A stretch of 64,000 nt of DNA from a virus, in IMG/VR virus record IMGVR_UViG_3300027996_001813, positions 1-64,000 of that record. One strand, 5' to 3'. The notes under the pieces were generated by a model that did no database searches, had not been told where the DNA came from, and saw only the letters and a list, made by a program, of their open reading frames with translations. The translations under genes were made by a program, and so were the position numbers. Positions 14,048 through 21,449 of this stretch are shown here, in pieces (position 1 is the stretch's first letter; the number at the start of each line of letters is the position of its first letter).

Positions 14048-15164
14048 TCAATCTTCGTGGCGAGGTATCATCACGGAGGTTGGTCTAGGTCTAGAGTTTA
14101 GCTCTAAGTATCTACGAGTACCCGGTGCATCCAAAACGATTCTAGGCATTGACTGTCCGTATGATGCTACTGGTCGCTCCGCAGGTATGCGTGCGGTATC
14201 ACTTGAAAACGCTAAGAGATTAGCTCATGAGAACCTGTTTAAAGTGTTGGGACGAACAGAACATAGTCCCAGTCTGTTTGGATTAGCTATTACCGGAGCA
14301 CACTACCAGGATCGACCGTCGCATGGATGGATATACATTGCCACAAGAGAATGGCAAGCGTACATGCACTTCTCGGTAGCTGCCTGTGCCGACCGTGAGT
14401 GGGTTGGCCGCATTGTAAGTGATCGTGTACAGTGGCTCATGAATGCGTGTATGCTGAGCACCGACACTTGGGTTGAACACATTAATAGTATTGAGGATTC
14501 CCTTGAGACTCACAATATCGATGTGTTGTATGCTCCTGGTGTCTCTGATGCTGAACGCATGATCCTTTTGAAGCCGCTCAATCCTTTGGTTTATCACAAA
14601 GGCAAGTTCCAACGGGTGATGGATTACGTTAGGGATTATCCCACGATCTATCCTGGGGCATTCAATCCTCCTACTCAAAAACACCTGAGCGTGGAGAGTT
14701 GCTTGTACGAGATTTCACAACAACACTACTATAAGGGCGGGCTCTCTATTGAGGATATGCTTCATAGAGTGCGTATGTTGGATGTGGAAGGTCGCCCGAC
14801 TCTACTTACGCAAGCACCTAGATTTATAGACAAACGCCAGACGCTTACTACTGCTGGTGCAAAAGACATTATCTTTGTACTGGGTGCTGACGCTTGGAAC
14901 ATGACGATTACTGCACACCAGTATCCGTCTGTGGAATGGCTAAGTGATCGTCTGCCCAATACTGATTTCGTGATTATGTCACGCAAGGGTATGGACATTC
15001 AAGACAATCAAATCTCTGCCACGCTTAACTGGTCAGTGTCAAGTGTCCGCGACATGGATCACTTAAGCTCTACAGAAATACGAGAGCACGACAACCCCCA
15101 CGAACACGAGTACCTAACTCCTGCTGTATCTGATTACATCAAAACAAGAGAATTATATACTTGA
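14022..15164 (+). CDS. CinA-like/NMN adenylyltransferase fusion, 380 aa
   Basis: Residues about 205-380 are a nicotinamide-nucleotide adenylyltransferase: GAFNPPTQKH (212-221), FVLGADAW (285-292) and LSSTEIRE (348-355), all expected motifs for making NAD+ from NMN and ATP. Residues about 10-130 resemble the C-terminal domain of CinA, the NMN deamidase fold: 'VPGASKTILG' aligns with VPGSS..., and 'GLAITGAHYQDRPSHGWIYIA' with GIAITG...G.VYIA. The catalytic Ser of CinA (in ESCTGG) is replaced: the aligned stretch reads EVGLGL. The front domain may therefore bind NMN without cleaving it. Confidence 0.8.
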   Translation: MEQFCNQLNQSSWRGIITEVGLGLEFSSKYLRVPGASKTILGIDCPYDATGRSAGMRAVSLENAKRLAHENLFKVLGRTEHSPSLFGLAITGAHYQDRPSHGWIYIATREWQAYMHFSVAACADREWVGRIVSDRVQWLMNACMLSTDTWVEHINSIEDSLETHNIDVLYAPGVSDAERMILLKPLNPLVYHKGKFQRVMDYVRDYPTIYPGAFNPPTQKHLSVESCLYEISQQHYYKGGLSIEDMLHRVRMLDVEGRPTLLTQAPRFIDKRQTLTTAGAKDIIFVLGADAWNMTITAHQYPSVEWLSDRLPNTDFVIMSRKGMDIQDNQISATLNWSVSSVRDMDHLSSTEIREHDNPHEHEYLTPAVSDYIKTRELYT

Positions 15165-15188
15165 CAGACGGCATTCACGGGATATACT
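15161..15188 (+). promoter_or_regulatory. Leaderless promoter with GTG start
   Basis: TTGACA (15161-15166), 16 nt, TATACT (15183-15188), 6 nt, GTG at 15195. Confidence 0.6.
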
Positions 15189-15194
15189 ATCCTC

Positions 15195-15320
15195 GTGAAG
15201 AAGCTCGAAAACAAAGAATGGTGCTTTGTCATTGGTGACGGGGTGCTGGAATGCTTGTCCCGATTGGGTTTACAGACTTTCGGGCTGGCAAGGGCAAACT
15301 TATTCGCATCACAATCTTAA
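15195..15320 (+). CDS. Small hypothetical protein, GTG start, 41 aa
   Basis: The frame reads KKLENKEWCFVIGDGVLECL and continues to a stop at 15320. No family. The GTG sits at the same distance from TATACT as ATG does in the other leaderless genes, and no Shine-Dalgarno is present. Confidence 0.5.
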   Translation: MKKLENKEWCFVIGDGVLECLSRLGLQTFGLARANLFASQS

Positions 15321-15327
15321 AAATCAC

Positions 15328-15355
15328 TTGACATACGTGCTAACCAGGGTATAAT
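15328..15355 (+). promoter_or_regulatory. rIIA promoter
   Basis: TTGACA (15328-15333), 16 nt, TATAAT (15350-15355). Unlike the leaderless genes, the ATG lies about 45 nt downstream; a weak GAAGGG occurs midway. Confidence 0.7.
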
Positions 15356-15400
15356 GTACTCACACAAGGCGAAGGGAAACCTTCAAACACTCAAAGACAC

Positions 15401-17323
15401 ATGGAAATCAAGCAAGTAGAAAACACCATCGTTCGCTCAGGCGACTTTCAAGAGACCGCATTCAAGATCGCGGCCAACGCTCAGGCGTTCGAGATTCTGT
15501 CGAAGAATCTGTACTCTGACCCCATGACTGCTATCATTCGGGAACTCAGCACCAACGCTGCGGACTCCCATACTGATGCAGGAAACCCTGAGCCGTTCGA
15601 CGTTCACCTTCCCAACTCGATTGACCCCGAGTTCGTGATCCGCGATTACGGCACTGGTCTCTCGCAGGAAGACGTAGAAGGTATTTACTCTACGTATTTC
15701 GAGTCGAACCGCAATGGTTCCAACGAATGCACGGGAGGCTTCGGCCTGGGCTCGAAAACCCCGTTCGCTCTGGTGGACATGTTTTCCTTTACTTCTTATT
15801 TCAAGGGGATGAAGTACGAGTACTCTGTCTTCAAAGGTGAAGCAGGAGCACCCACGATTGCACTGTTGAATAAGACCGTCACGGTCGAAAAGAACGGTGT
15901 TGAGATCAAGCTGCACATTAACGAAAGGGATATCTGGGACTTCAACCAGAAAGCCCAAAAGGTGTATGCCTTTTTCAAGCTTCGTCCGAACGTCACTGGT
16001 GCCCGTCTAGACTTTACGGATTATGAACCCGCACTGTCTGGTGATGGCTGGTCCTTGTATCGGGGGTATTCTTCGCCCACTCGTTCTGAGATCAGTATCG
16101 TTATGGGTAACGTTTGTTACAATGCGACTGGTGGAGGAGTTCGTTCTGGGCTTGGGCATTCTGCTAAGCTGATGCTCGAAATGAACGTTGGTGATTGTAC
16201 TCCTACTCCGAGTCGTGAAGAACTTCACTACGACGAGAAGACTATCGGAAACCTGCAAGCTGCTTTGACTACAGCAGAAGCAGAGGCTTGTGTAGCGGTA
16301 CTGGATACCGTTAAGGATGCCAAGACCAGAATGGAACGCATTATCAAAATGGATGCCTTCCGTGGTCTTGTGAATTTCGACCAAGACGAAAAGAGTATTG
16401 ATACTCACGAAGACGGTGCATACACTTTGTATCCGGTTGGATTGGCGTATCGTAAGAAGACGCTTGAAATCAATCGTCACGCCCACAGGTTCCAGCCCAA
16501 GGCCGACAGGACATACGTCTTCATTCAAAAGAACGATGACTGCGAGATTAGCTACAAAGAAAAGAGAAACCTGCGTCATTACCTTAACGGTAACAACGCT
16601 GAGTGCTTCCTAGTCAAGATTGATGACGCTGCGAAATTCGCAGAGACCTTTGGCGAAGTTACCGTTAAGCTTTCGGATCTTCCGGACGCACCCAAAAAGG
16701 TACGCAGTAATGGTACCGCTAGTGGCACTCGGACCTATGTTAAGAAGCTCAACTGTCGCTACCGTAGTCGAGTTAGCGATATGTGGGATAGTGTTGACAA
16801 GAAAGACGTTGATGTTACTAACGCTATTGCTATCGAGCGTATTGGATACAAGTGCATCTGGATGGGGCGAGAGTACAACGCTAACGAAATTCAGGAAATT
16901 GCCGTAAGCCTTGGCTATACGTCGGTCTACGGTCTTCCTCAAAAGCGTTACGAGAAGCTGCGTGCCGAGCTTGGCCTGGACGATCTTGCGACCGAGGCTC
17001 GAAAGAAAATGGAAGATTTCGTGAAAACTGCCGACCAGTACACAAGAGCTAGGGTACAATATGGTGTTCCGAGAGAGTTCTCTGACGAGTTCCTGAACGC
17101 TGTTGATGGTCTGTCGGACGCTAGTTCGAATCTGGTCAAGCTGACCAAGGCAGAAGAAACCAACTACAGGTGGAATGGACTCCTTAGCTTGTTCAACCTG
17201 ACTCTGCCTAAGGCTGAGAACTTCACTAACACATTCAAAGAACAATACCCTCTGGTTGCCAACATCGACCTTGACTACGCCAAAGTCGAAGACGTAATCG
17301 AATACATCCAACTCAAGTCATAA
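15401..17323 (+). CDS. rIIA: rIIA-like GHKL ATPase-domain protein, 640 aa
   Basis: The N-terminus 'FEILSKNLYSDPMTAIIREL' runs into STNAADSHTDAG, 'VIRDYGTGLSQEDVEGIYSTYF', then GGFGLGSKTPFA. These are the N, G1 and G2 boxes of GHKL ATPases, arranged as in phage T4 rIIA. The T4 protein acts at the membrane in lysis inhibition and in overcoming prophage exclusion; its mechanism is unclear. Immediately followed by rIIB (2-bp gap). Confidence 0.9.
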   Translation: MEIKQVENTIVRSGDFQETAFKIAANAQAFEILSKNLYSDPMTAIIRELSTNAADSHTDAGNPEPFDVHLPNSIDPEFVIRDYGTGLSQEDVEGIYSTYFESNRNGSNECTGGFGLGSKTPFALVDMFSFTSYFKGMKYEYSVFKGEAGAPTIALLNKTVTVEKNGVEIKLHINERDIWDFNQKAQKVYAFFKLRPNVTGARLDFTDYEPALSGDGWSLYRGYSSPTRSEISIVMGNVCYNATGGGVRSGLGHSAKLMLEMNVGDCTPTPSREELHYDEKTIGNLQAALTTAEAEACVAVLDTVKDAKTRMERIIKMDAFRGLVNFDQDEKSIDTHEDGAYTLYPVGLAYRKKTLEINRHAHRFQPKADRTYVFIQKNDDCEISYKEKRNLRHYLNGNNAECFLVKIDDAAKFAETFGEVTVKLSDLPDAPKKVRSNGTASGTRTYVKKLNCRYRSRVSDMWDSVDKKDVDVTNAIAIERIGYKCIWMGREYNANEIQEIAVSLGYTSVYGLPQKRYEKLRAELGLDDLATEARKKMEDFVKTADQYTRARVQYGVPREFSDEFLNAVDGLSDASSNLVKLTKAEETNYRWNGLLSLFNLTLPKAENFTNTFKEQYPLVANIDLDYAKVEDVIEYIQLKS

Positions 17324-17325
17324 TC

Positions 17326-18213
17326 ATGAGCATTTTAACCAACCCCTTCCGTCGTAAAGCCAAGGCCCCTAGGTTTGTCATCGCCAACGATCTGTCGATC
17401 ATTTTGGTTCTTGATGGTCAGACCCACATGCTTGGCTCCACCCATCCGAACCATGGCAAAATCATCGAAGCTCTCGACGCTGAGGACTACGATGTACTGC
17501 CTACCCTGGTCAACATCCCGAAGGCCCTGAACGCTTACACGAACGGCAGTGTAGTGGTCAACGAGTACGGTGAAGTCACCTACAATGGGGAAGAGTTGCA
17601 CAATGCTATCGGCAGACGCATTACGGATTTCTTCCAGCGTGGCCTTGACTTCCAGCCGCTTGTGAAGTTCCTTGAAAACCTGATGGATAATCCGTCCTTC
17701 AACTCGCGAGCACAACTGTACACGTTCCTGGAGAACGAGGGGTTGGCCGTGACGGAAGACGGGTGTTTCGTGGGGTACAAGGGCGTGAACAATGACCTTA
17801 AGGATTGTCACACGAACTCGTTCGACAACAGTGTCGGTCAAGTACACGAAATGGATCGTTCTTCGGTGGATGACAACCCGAACAACCACTGCTCGTCTGG
17901 GTTCCATATTGGCTCCCAGGGGTACGCATCTGGCTTTGGCCAACGTCTGCTTTTGGTTAAGGTCAACCCCAAGGATGCGGTGAGCGTCCCGAGCGACCAT
18001 GACTGCCAGAAGCTTCGCTGCTGCCGCTACGAAGTCCTTGAAGAAGTCAAGCTAGACAAGGTACTGAGTGAGCCGCTGTACGCTCCCACGTTCCCTGAGG
18101 TAGAAGAAGACTGCTGTAGTTCTTGCGGTGAATCCTACTGTGATGGCGAGTGCGAAGACTCCGACTGCGGCGAGTGCGGCTATCCGGAAGACGACTGCGA
18201 GTGCGACTGGTAA
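17326..18213 (+). CDS. rIIB: rIIB-like protein with Cys-rich tail, 295 aa
   Basis: 'DGCFVGYKGVNNDLKDCHTN' and 'CSSGFHIGSQGYASGFG' are typical of rIIB, which works with rIIA. The final 35 residues are unlike the family as I know it: acidic with nine Cys (CCSSC, YC, EC, DC, EC, DC, EC), which looks like a metal-binding or redox tail. A strong terminator follows. Confidence 0.88.
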   Translation: MSILTNPFRRKAKAPRFVIANDLSIILVLDGQTHMLGSTHPNHGKIIEALDAEDYDVLPTLVNIPKALNAYTNGSVVVNEYGEVTYNGEELHNAIGRRITDFFQRGLDFQPLVKFLENLMDNPSFNSRAQLYTFLENEGLAVTEDGCFVGYKGVNNDLKDCHTNSFDNSVGQVHEMDRSSVDDNPNNHCSSGFHIGSQGYASGFGQRLLLVKVNPKDAVSVPSDHDCQKLRCCRYEVLEEVKLDKVLSEPLYAPTFPEVEEDCCSSCGESYCDGECEDSDCGECGYPEDDCECDW

Positions 18214-18247
18214 AAGTTAACCTTGTGTTGGGCTAACGCCCGAGGGT

Positions 18248-18276
18248 AGGTGGCTCTGGAGAGAGTCACCTATTTT
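18248..18276 (+). terminator. rII operon terminator
   Basis: Ten-bp stem AGGTGGCTCT/AGAGTCACCT (one G-T) with loop GGAG, followed by ATTTTATT. Confidence 0.8.
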
Positions 18277-18350
18277 ATTAGATAATTGTTTCTTGACACA
18301 CCTAAACTAGTGTAATTACCCTGGTCAGCGAATCTTTTCAAGAAAAGAAC

Positions 18351-18378
18351 TTGACTATCTTCGCTTCCAGGGTACAAT
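18351..18378 (+). promoter_or_regulatory. Promoter of the tRNA/structured RNA region
   Basis: TTGACT (18351-18356), 16 nt, TACAAT (18373-18378). No protein-coding gene follows for over 600 bases; tRNA-like sequence does. Confidence 0.65.
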
Positions 18379-18449
18379 GTACCTGTCAAGTCAACTGAGA
18401 CCTGACAACTCCTCGTCACGAGGGGTCTTTGAAAACTCGGAACCAATCA

Positions 18450-18480
18450 TAGCGGCAGAGACGCATAGCGTCTGCCGCTA
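18450..18480 (+). other. Long perfect-arm hairpin
   Basis: TAGCGGCA/TGCCGCTA outer stem with inner GACGC/GCGTC and a 3-nt loop. It is not followed by a T-run, so processing or stability is more likely than termination. Confidence 0.5.
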
Positions 18481-18488
18481 AGGAACAT

Positions 18489-18563
18489 GCATCGGTGGTG
18501 TAATTAAAGCACGCTTCCCAGCGGGGGGAGTAGAGCAGGAGGTAGTGCCTGCCCGACGCACCA
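18489..18563 (+). tRNA. tRNA-like structure with non-canonical loops
   Basis: 75 nt with all four tRNA stems: acceptor GCATCGG/CCGACGC (one A-C mismatch), D-stem GTG/CAC, anticodon stem CTTCC/GGGAG, T-stem GCAGG/CCTGC, discriminator A and CCA. The loops are wrong for a decoding tRNA: D-loop without GG, anticodon loop CAGCGGG with A33 (GCG if read), and 8-nt T-loop AGGTAGTG. It may be a tRNA mimic or a decayed tRNA. Confidence 0.45.
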
Positions 18564-19005
18564 GTACAGGGTGTTAGAAAACATCTCGTGTTATATCCGT
18601 TGACAAACCCTAGGATTTGCTTCGACTACAAGAATGGATAAGCAACGAGAGCTTCGAAACGCTGGCGGCATGTTGGAGCTACCAATAGTGCCACACCTTA
18701 GGCGGGGGATACCCCGCCACCTTACACGTTGTTTTTAAGGCGACTGGAGTAATCATCCAGTGTTAATCTAGCAGAGTTGTGGAATACTCTTAAAAGGTAA
18801 AACGGAATGGTGGACTGCTCGCTAGAGCCGAAGGCCCACAGACCTTAAAAATAACATTACTCACCCTCTTACGGTAAACGAATAAGTCTCCAATGTGTGC
18901 TTGCGTAGCAAGCTGAACTAGTAGCTGATGATACAAGAAGAAGCTTTTGGAGGGTCGGCTCGTTGTTTATCGTAAATACAACGCTGCAATAGGGCAGCGA
19001 ATGAT
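18564..19005. other. Structured noncoding stretch (442 bases)
   Basis: No gene seen. Several stems occur, for example GGCGGGG-GATA-CCCCGCC near 18694-18711 and CTGG/CCAG near 18745. It lies between the tRNA-like element and an HNH gene, an arrangement that could be an intron remnant, but I could not identify group I or II core motifs. Confidence 0.4.
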
Positions 19006-19464
19006 ATGCAAAGATTTTGGAATAAAGTAAACAAAAACTCTGGCGTTTTTGGAGTAGATGGCAAGTATCCAACCGAATGCTGGGAATGGCAGGGCGGTAG
19101 TCGTGGCAATGGATATGGTGCAATAAAAATTAACAAAAAAGTTATTGATGTTCATCGTGTTTCATGGACGCTCCACTTTGGATTAATTCTTCATGGTCTT
19201 TGTGTATGTCACAAGTGCGACAATAGAAAATGCGTACGATCAGATCATTTATTCTTAGGTACGAGAGACGATAATAATAAAGATATGGTTACTAAAGGAC
19301 GTAACCGCAGAGGTAAAACAAAATTATCTCCAGAAGACGTAGAGAATATACGTCAAGAGTATCGTCCGGGCGTTAAGGGTTATGGTTTTAAAGCTCTAGC
19401 TAAAAAATACCAAGTAAGTCACAACGCCATTAAAGGAATAGTTCGATACAAGTACTGGAAATAG
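19006..19464 (+). CDS. HNH homing endonuclease, 152 aa
   Basis: RFWNKVNKN, CWEWQGG and CVCHKCDNRKCVRSDHLFLG give the same HNH layout as 6913-7401, with a C-terminal recognition helix (KALAKKYQVSHNAIKGIV). It ends 4 bases before tRNA-His, so it sits in the tRNA array as a free-standing element. AT-rich compared with neighbours. Confidence 0.88.
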   Translation: MQRFWNKVNKNSGVFGVDGKYPTECWEWQGGSRGNGYGAIKINKKVIDVHRVSWTLHFGLILHGLCVCHKCDNRKCVRSDHLFLGTRDDNNKDMVTKGRNRRGKTKLSPEDVENIRQEYRPGVKGYGFKALAKKYQVSHNAIKGIVRYKYWK

Positions 19465-19468
19465 TATG

Positions 19469-19543
19469 GTGCATATGGTGTAGGTGGCAGCATATCTCAC
19501 TGTGACTGAGACGGCATGGGTTCAAACCCCATTATGTACCCCA
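19469..19543 (+). tRNA. tRNA-His (GTG)
   Basis: Acceptor GTGCATA/TATGTAC, loop CTGTGAC with anticodon GTG, T-arm ATGGG-TTCAAAC-CCCAT, discriminator C and CCA. A G precedes position 1, opposite C73, the usual histidine identity pair. Confidence 0.9.
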
Positions 19544-19635
19544 AACAATGCAATATTCAGACAGCTTTAGTAACTGTCGAAGGCAAAATCTAGTTCGTGG
19601 ATATTGTATTTTCAAGCTCCGTGAGCGGAGCGAAC

Positions 19636-19724
19636 GTCGTAGTAGACCCCTAAAGAGAGGGCCGAGGCTGTAACCCTCGTGGCCGTAAAGGCCCCGCTGG
19701 GAGCATTACCCAGATGCGGCACCA
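19636..19724 (+). tRNA. tRNA-Tyr (GTA)
   Basis: Perfect anticodon stem CGAGG/CCTCG with loop CTGTAAC (anticodon GTA) and a long variable arm GGCC..GGCC, proper for Tyr. Acceptor GTCGTAG/ATGCGGC has wobble pairs and one mismatch. T-stem CTGGG/CCCAG is fine but its loop AGCATTA lacks TTC. CCA encoded. Confidence 0.75.
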
Positions 19725-20122
19725 ATACAAGCTAGGCGAGATAACAGTAACGCCTTTCCTAGAACCTAGGATAACTAGGGTAACTCGTAGGGCCGCAAAC
19801 CCTTTCTAGCTTTTGAACACGCCATTGTTAGTGGCTAGTGGGGGTGGCGACAAGCCCCATGATGTAGAAACGACATGACAGTCGTAACAAAAGCCCCTAG
19901 TCTCGGAGAGACCGGAGCCGACCTCCGTGAGTTGTAATGGTGGAGGCGAGTCCTTGGGCATGGTAAGCCAAAACTCAAGGACAATATCCTTTGAAGCTAG
20001 TACAGCAGTCACCGAACATCGTAGGAGAAGGAATCACTGCGAACGAATAGATTCTGATCATTTATGATCGAAAATCATATGAAAACACCCAAAATCACTG
20101 CGATCTGATTGATTTTGAGTAA
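19725..20122. other. Structured noncoding stretch (398 bases)
   Basis: No gene seen. Many local stems: CGGAG-CCGAC-CTCCG near 19913-19930, GTCCTTG/CAAGGAC near 19950-19983, CAAAATCA/TGATTTTG near 20092-20118. ACAAGCTAGG occurs at both ends (about 19727 and 20140), the second copy inside the next tRNA-like element. Confidence 0.4.
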
Positions 20123-20202
20123 TGGCTTTTCGTCTAAAAACAAGCTAGGACACCTCCTATTTACAGGAGGAAATGCAGGTGCGAGTCCTGCGGGGCCAAC
20201 CA
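20123..20202 (+). tRNA. tRNA-like gene, anticodon undetermined
   Basis: Acceptor TGGCTTT/GGGGCCA (three G-U pairs), D-stem GTCT/GGAC with a long loop lacking GG, anticodon stem CCTCC/GGAGG with an 8-nt loop TATTTACA, T-arm GCAGG-TGCGAGT-CCTGC, CCA encoded. The irregular loop allows TTA (would read the TAA stop) or TAC (Val). Confidence 0.45.
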
Positions 20203-20232
20203 TACACCCCTTAAGGGGATCTCAGAAGCTTC

Positions 20233-20247
20233 TAGCATTTTTGAGAA
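20233..20247 (+). repeat. TAGCATTTTTGAGAA element, copy 1
   Basis: 15-bp sequence repeated exactly at 32284-32298. In both places it follows an ACACCCCTTA hairpin region and precedes a gene start. Confidence 0.5.
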
Positions 20248-20258
20248 AACAAGAATAT

Positions 20259-20333
20259 GCCGCATAAGTGTAACGGGTGACACGCAAGCCTTCCAAGTTT
20301 GATAAGCGAGTTCGAGCCTCGCATGCGGTTCCA
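20259..20333 (+). tRNA. tRNA-Gly (TCC)
   Basis: Acceptor GCCGCAT/ATGCGGT, anticodon stem CAAGC/GTTTG with loop CTTCCAA (TCC), T-arm GCGAG-TTCGAGC-CTCGC, discriminator T, CCA. Confidence 0.92.
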
Positions 20334-20353
20334 AATAATACCCCCGGTACTGT

Positions 20354-20381
20354 TTGACAGCGGTCAAAACGAGGGTATACT
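20354..20381 (+). promoter_or_regulatory. Leaderless promoter of the deoxyribonucleotidase gene
   Basis: TTGACA (20354-20359), 16 nt, TATACT (20376-20381), 7 nt, ATG at 20389. The -35 is part of a small palindrome TTTGAC-AGCG-GTCAAA. Confidence 0.68.
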
Positions 20382-20388
20382 AAATATC

Positions 20389-20946
20389 ATGATGAACGCA
20401 CCCAAGTTCGATAGTGACAAGATCGCACTCTTCGATATGGACGAAACCCTTGTCAATTTTCAAGGTCCGCTCCGTGAAGCTTTGCTTCGCATGAAAGGTC
20501 CAGAAGAAGAGATCCCTGAAAATCTGTGGGCTATGCCCGATCACTGGTATGCACGAGCCCAGGCAATCAAAAAGGAACCTGGATTCTGGCGTAACCTTCC
20601 GAAGCTGCAATGGGGTTGGGATGTACTCGATATCGCTCGCGAGATCGGATTTGACATTCATGTTCTTACCAAAGGCCCCACGACAGGCTCAGTAGCCTGG
20701 AGTGAGAAGGTTGATTGGGTACGAGAGAATCTTCCCGAAGCCACGCTACATATCACTGACGACAAACGCATTGCTTACGGTCGTGTATTCGTGGATGACT
20801 ATCTTCCTTTTATGGAGCTTTGGCTGCAAAATCGCCCACGCGGACTGGGGATAGTGAATTGTCCAACACAAAATCCAAATCTTGTGAATGCTCACGATGG
20901 TATGGATCAAGTACGTACGAGATTACAAATGGCATATGACAGATAA
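20389..20946 (+). CDS. HAD-type 5'(3')-deoxyribonucleotidase, 185 aa
   Basis: Motif I is ALFDMDETLVNF (DxDxT) near residue 14, with 'VLTKGPTTG' as motif II (T) and 'RVFVDDYLPFMELW' as the acidic motif IV. Size and order fit the 5'-nucleotidase (NT5C) branch of HAD phosphatases, which dephosphorylate deoxynucleoside monophosphates. It could adjust dNTP pools. The start at 20389 follows from the promoter; a longer frame runs back through tRNA-Gly and is rejected. Confidence 0.78.
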   Translation: MMNAPKFDSDKIALFDMDETLVNFQGPLREALLRMKGPEEEIPENLWAMPDHWYARAQAIKKEPGFWRNLPKLQWGWDVLDIAREIGFDIHVLTKGPTTGSVAWSEKVDWVRENLPEATLHITDDKRIAYGRVFVDDYLPFMELWLQNRPRGLGIVNCPTQNPNLVNAHDGMDQVRTRLQMAYDR

Positions 20947-21017
20947 TGAAAAGATTTTGGAATAAAGTTAATCAATTGTCCAAATTGATAGGCAAAACCT
21001 GGAAACACGTAAATTAG
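20946..21017 (+). pseudogene. HNH endonuclease remnant, N-terminus only
   Basis: The 23-codon frame starts MKRFWNKVNQ, the same opening as the HNH genes at 19006 (MQRFWNKVNK) and 7401 (MDRFWNKVQK), then degenerates and stops at the first base of tRNA-Thr. It starts in a TAATG overlap with the nucleotidase stop. Confidence 0.6.
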
Positions 21018-21090
21018 CCCCTATAGTTTAATGGTAAAACACTAGTTTTGTAAACTTGAAATCCTGGTTCAATTCCTGGTGGGGGCTCCA
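21017..21090 (+). tRNA. tRNA-Thr (TGT)
   Basis: Acceptor GCCCCTA/TGGGGGC, anticodon loop TTTGTAA (TGT), T-arm CCTGG-TTCAATT-CCTGG, discriminator T, CCA. Confidence 0.9.
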
Positions 21091-21098
21091 ACACACAC

Positions 21099-21172
21099 GG
21101 GCGATTAGTTCAATGGAAGAACGTCGGTGTTACATACCGAAGACGGGGGATCGTTACCCTCATTGCCTACCA
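21099..21172 (+). tRNA. tRNA-Val (TAC)
   Basis: Acceptor GGGCGAT/ATTGCCT, anticodon stem TCGGT/ACCGA with loop GTTACAT (TAC), T-stem GGGGG/CCCTC with an odd loop ATCGTTA, CCA. Confidence 0.85.
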
Positions 21173-21242
21173 ATACAACACAAGAAAACAAGTAAGCTGA
21201 AACAAGTCATGAAAGGGCGTTTCGACCTTTTATGGTAAGTAG

Positions 21243-21318
21243 TGCGGGATCATACAGCGGTCTAGTATGCTGGGTTCTGAGCCCAGTCACCTGAGTTCGA
21301 ATCTCAGTCCCGCTGCCA
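21243..21318 (+). tRNA. tRNA-Gln (CTG)
   Basis: Acceptor TGCGGGA/TCCCGCT (first pair open), anticodon stem CTGGG/CCCAG with loop TTCTGAG (CTG), T-arm CTGAG-TTCGAAT-CTCAG, discriminator G, CCA. Confidence 0.88.
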
Positions 21319-21323
21319 ACTAT

Positions 21324-21399
21324 AGCGGGATGATGTAATCGGTTAGCATGAGAGGTTTTGAACCTGTCTGTCTGGGTTCAAGTCCCAGTCCCGCTTCCA
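21324..21399 (+). tRNA. tRNA-Gln (TTG)
   Basis: Acceptor AGCGGGA/TCCCGCT, loop TTTTGAA (TTG), anticodon stem AGAGG/CCTGT with one G-G mismatch, T-arm CTGGG-TTCAAGT-CCCAG, discriminator T, CCA. Confidence 0.88.
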
Positions 21400-21415
21400 T
21401 TTTCTTGAAATTCAC

Positions 21416-21443
21416 TTGACTAGCACGAGAATCGTGCTATACT
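21416..21443 (+). promoter_or_regulatory. Leaderless promoter with palindromic operator
   Basis: TTGACT (21416-21421) and TATACT (21438-21443) flank TAGCACGA-GAA-TCGTGCTA (21421-21439). Nearly the same palindrome lies in the promoter at 24577-24604. Confidence 0.72.
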
Positions 21444-21449
21444 TTGAAC

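Noticed and set aside
18450-20202. Group I intron splitting a tRNA
   Set aside because: No tRNA halves match across the structured stretches and I could not find the conserved core segments; the tRNAs that are recognisable are uninterrupted.
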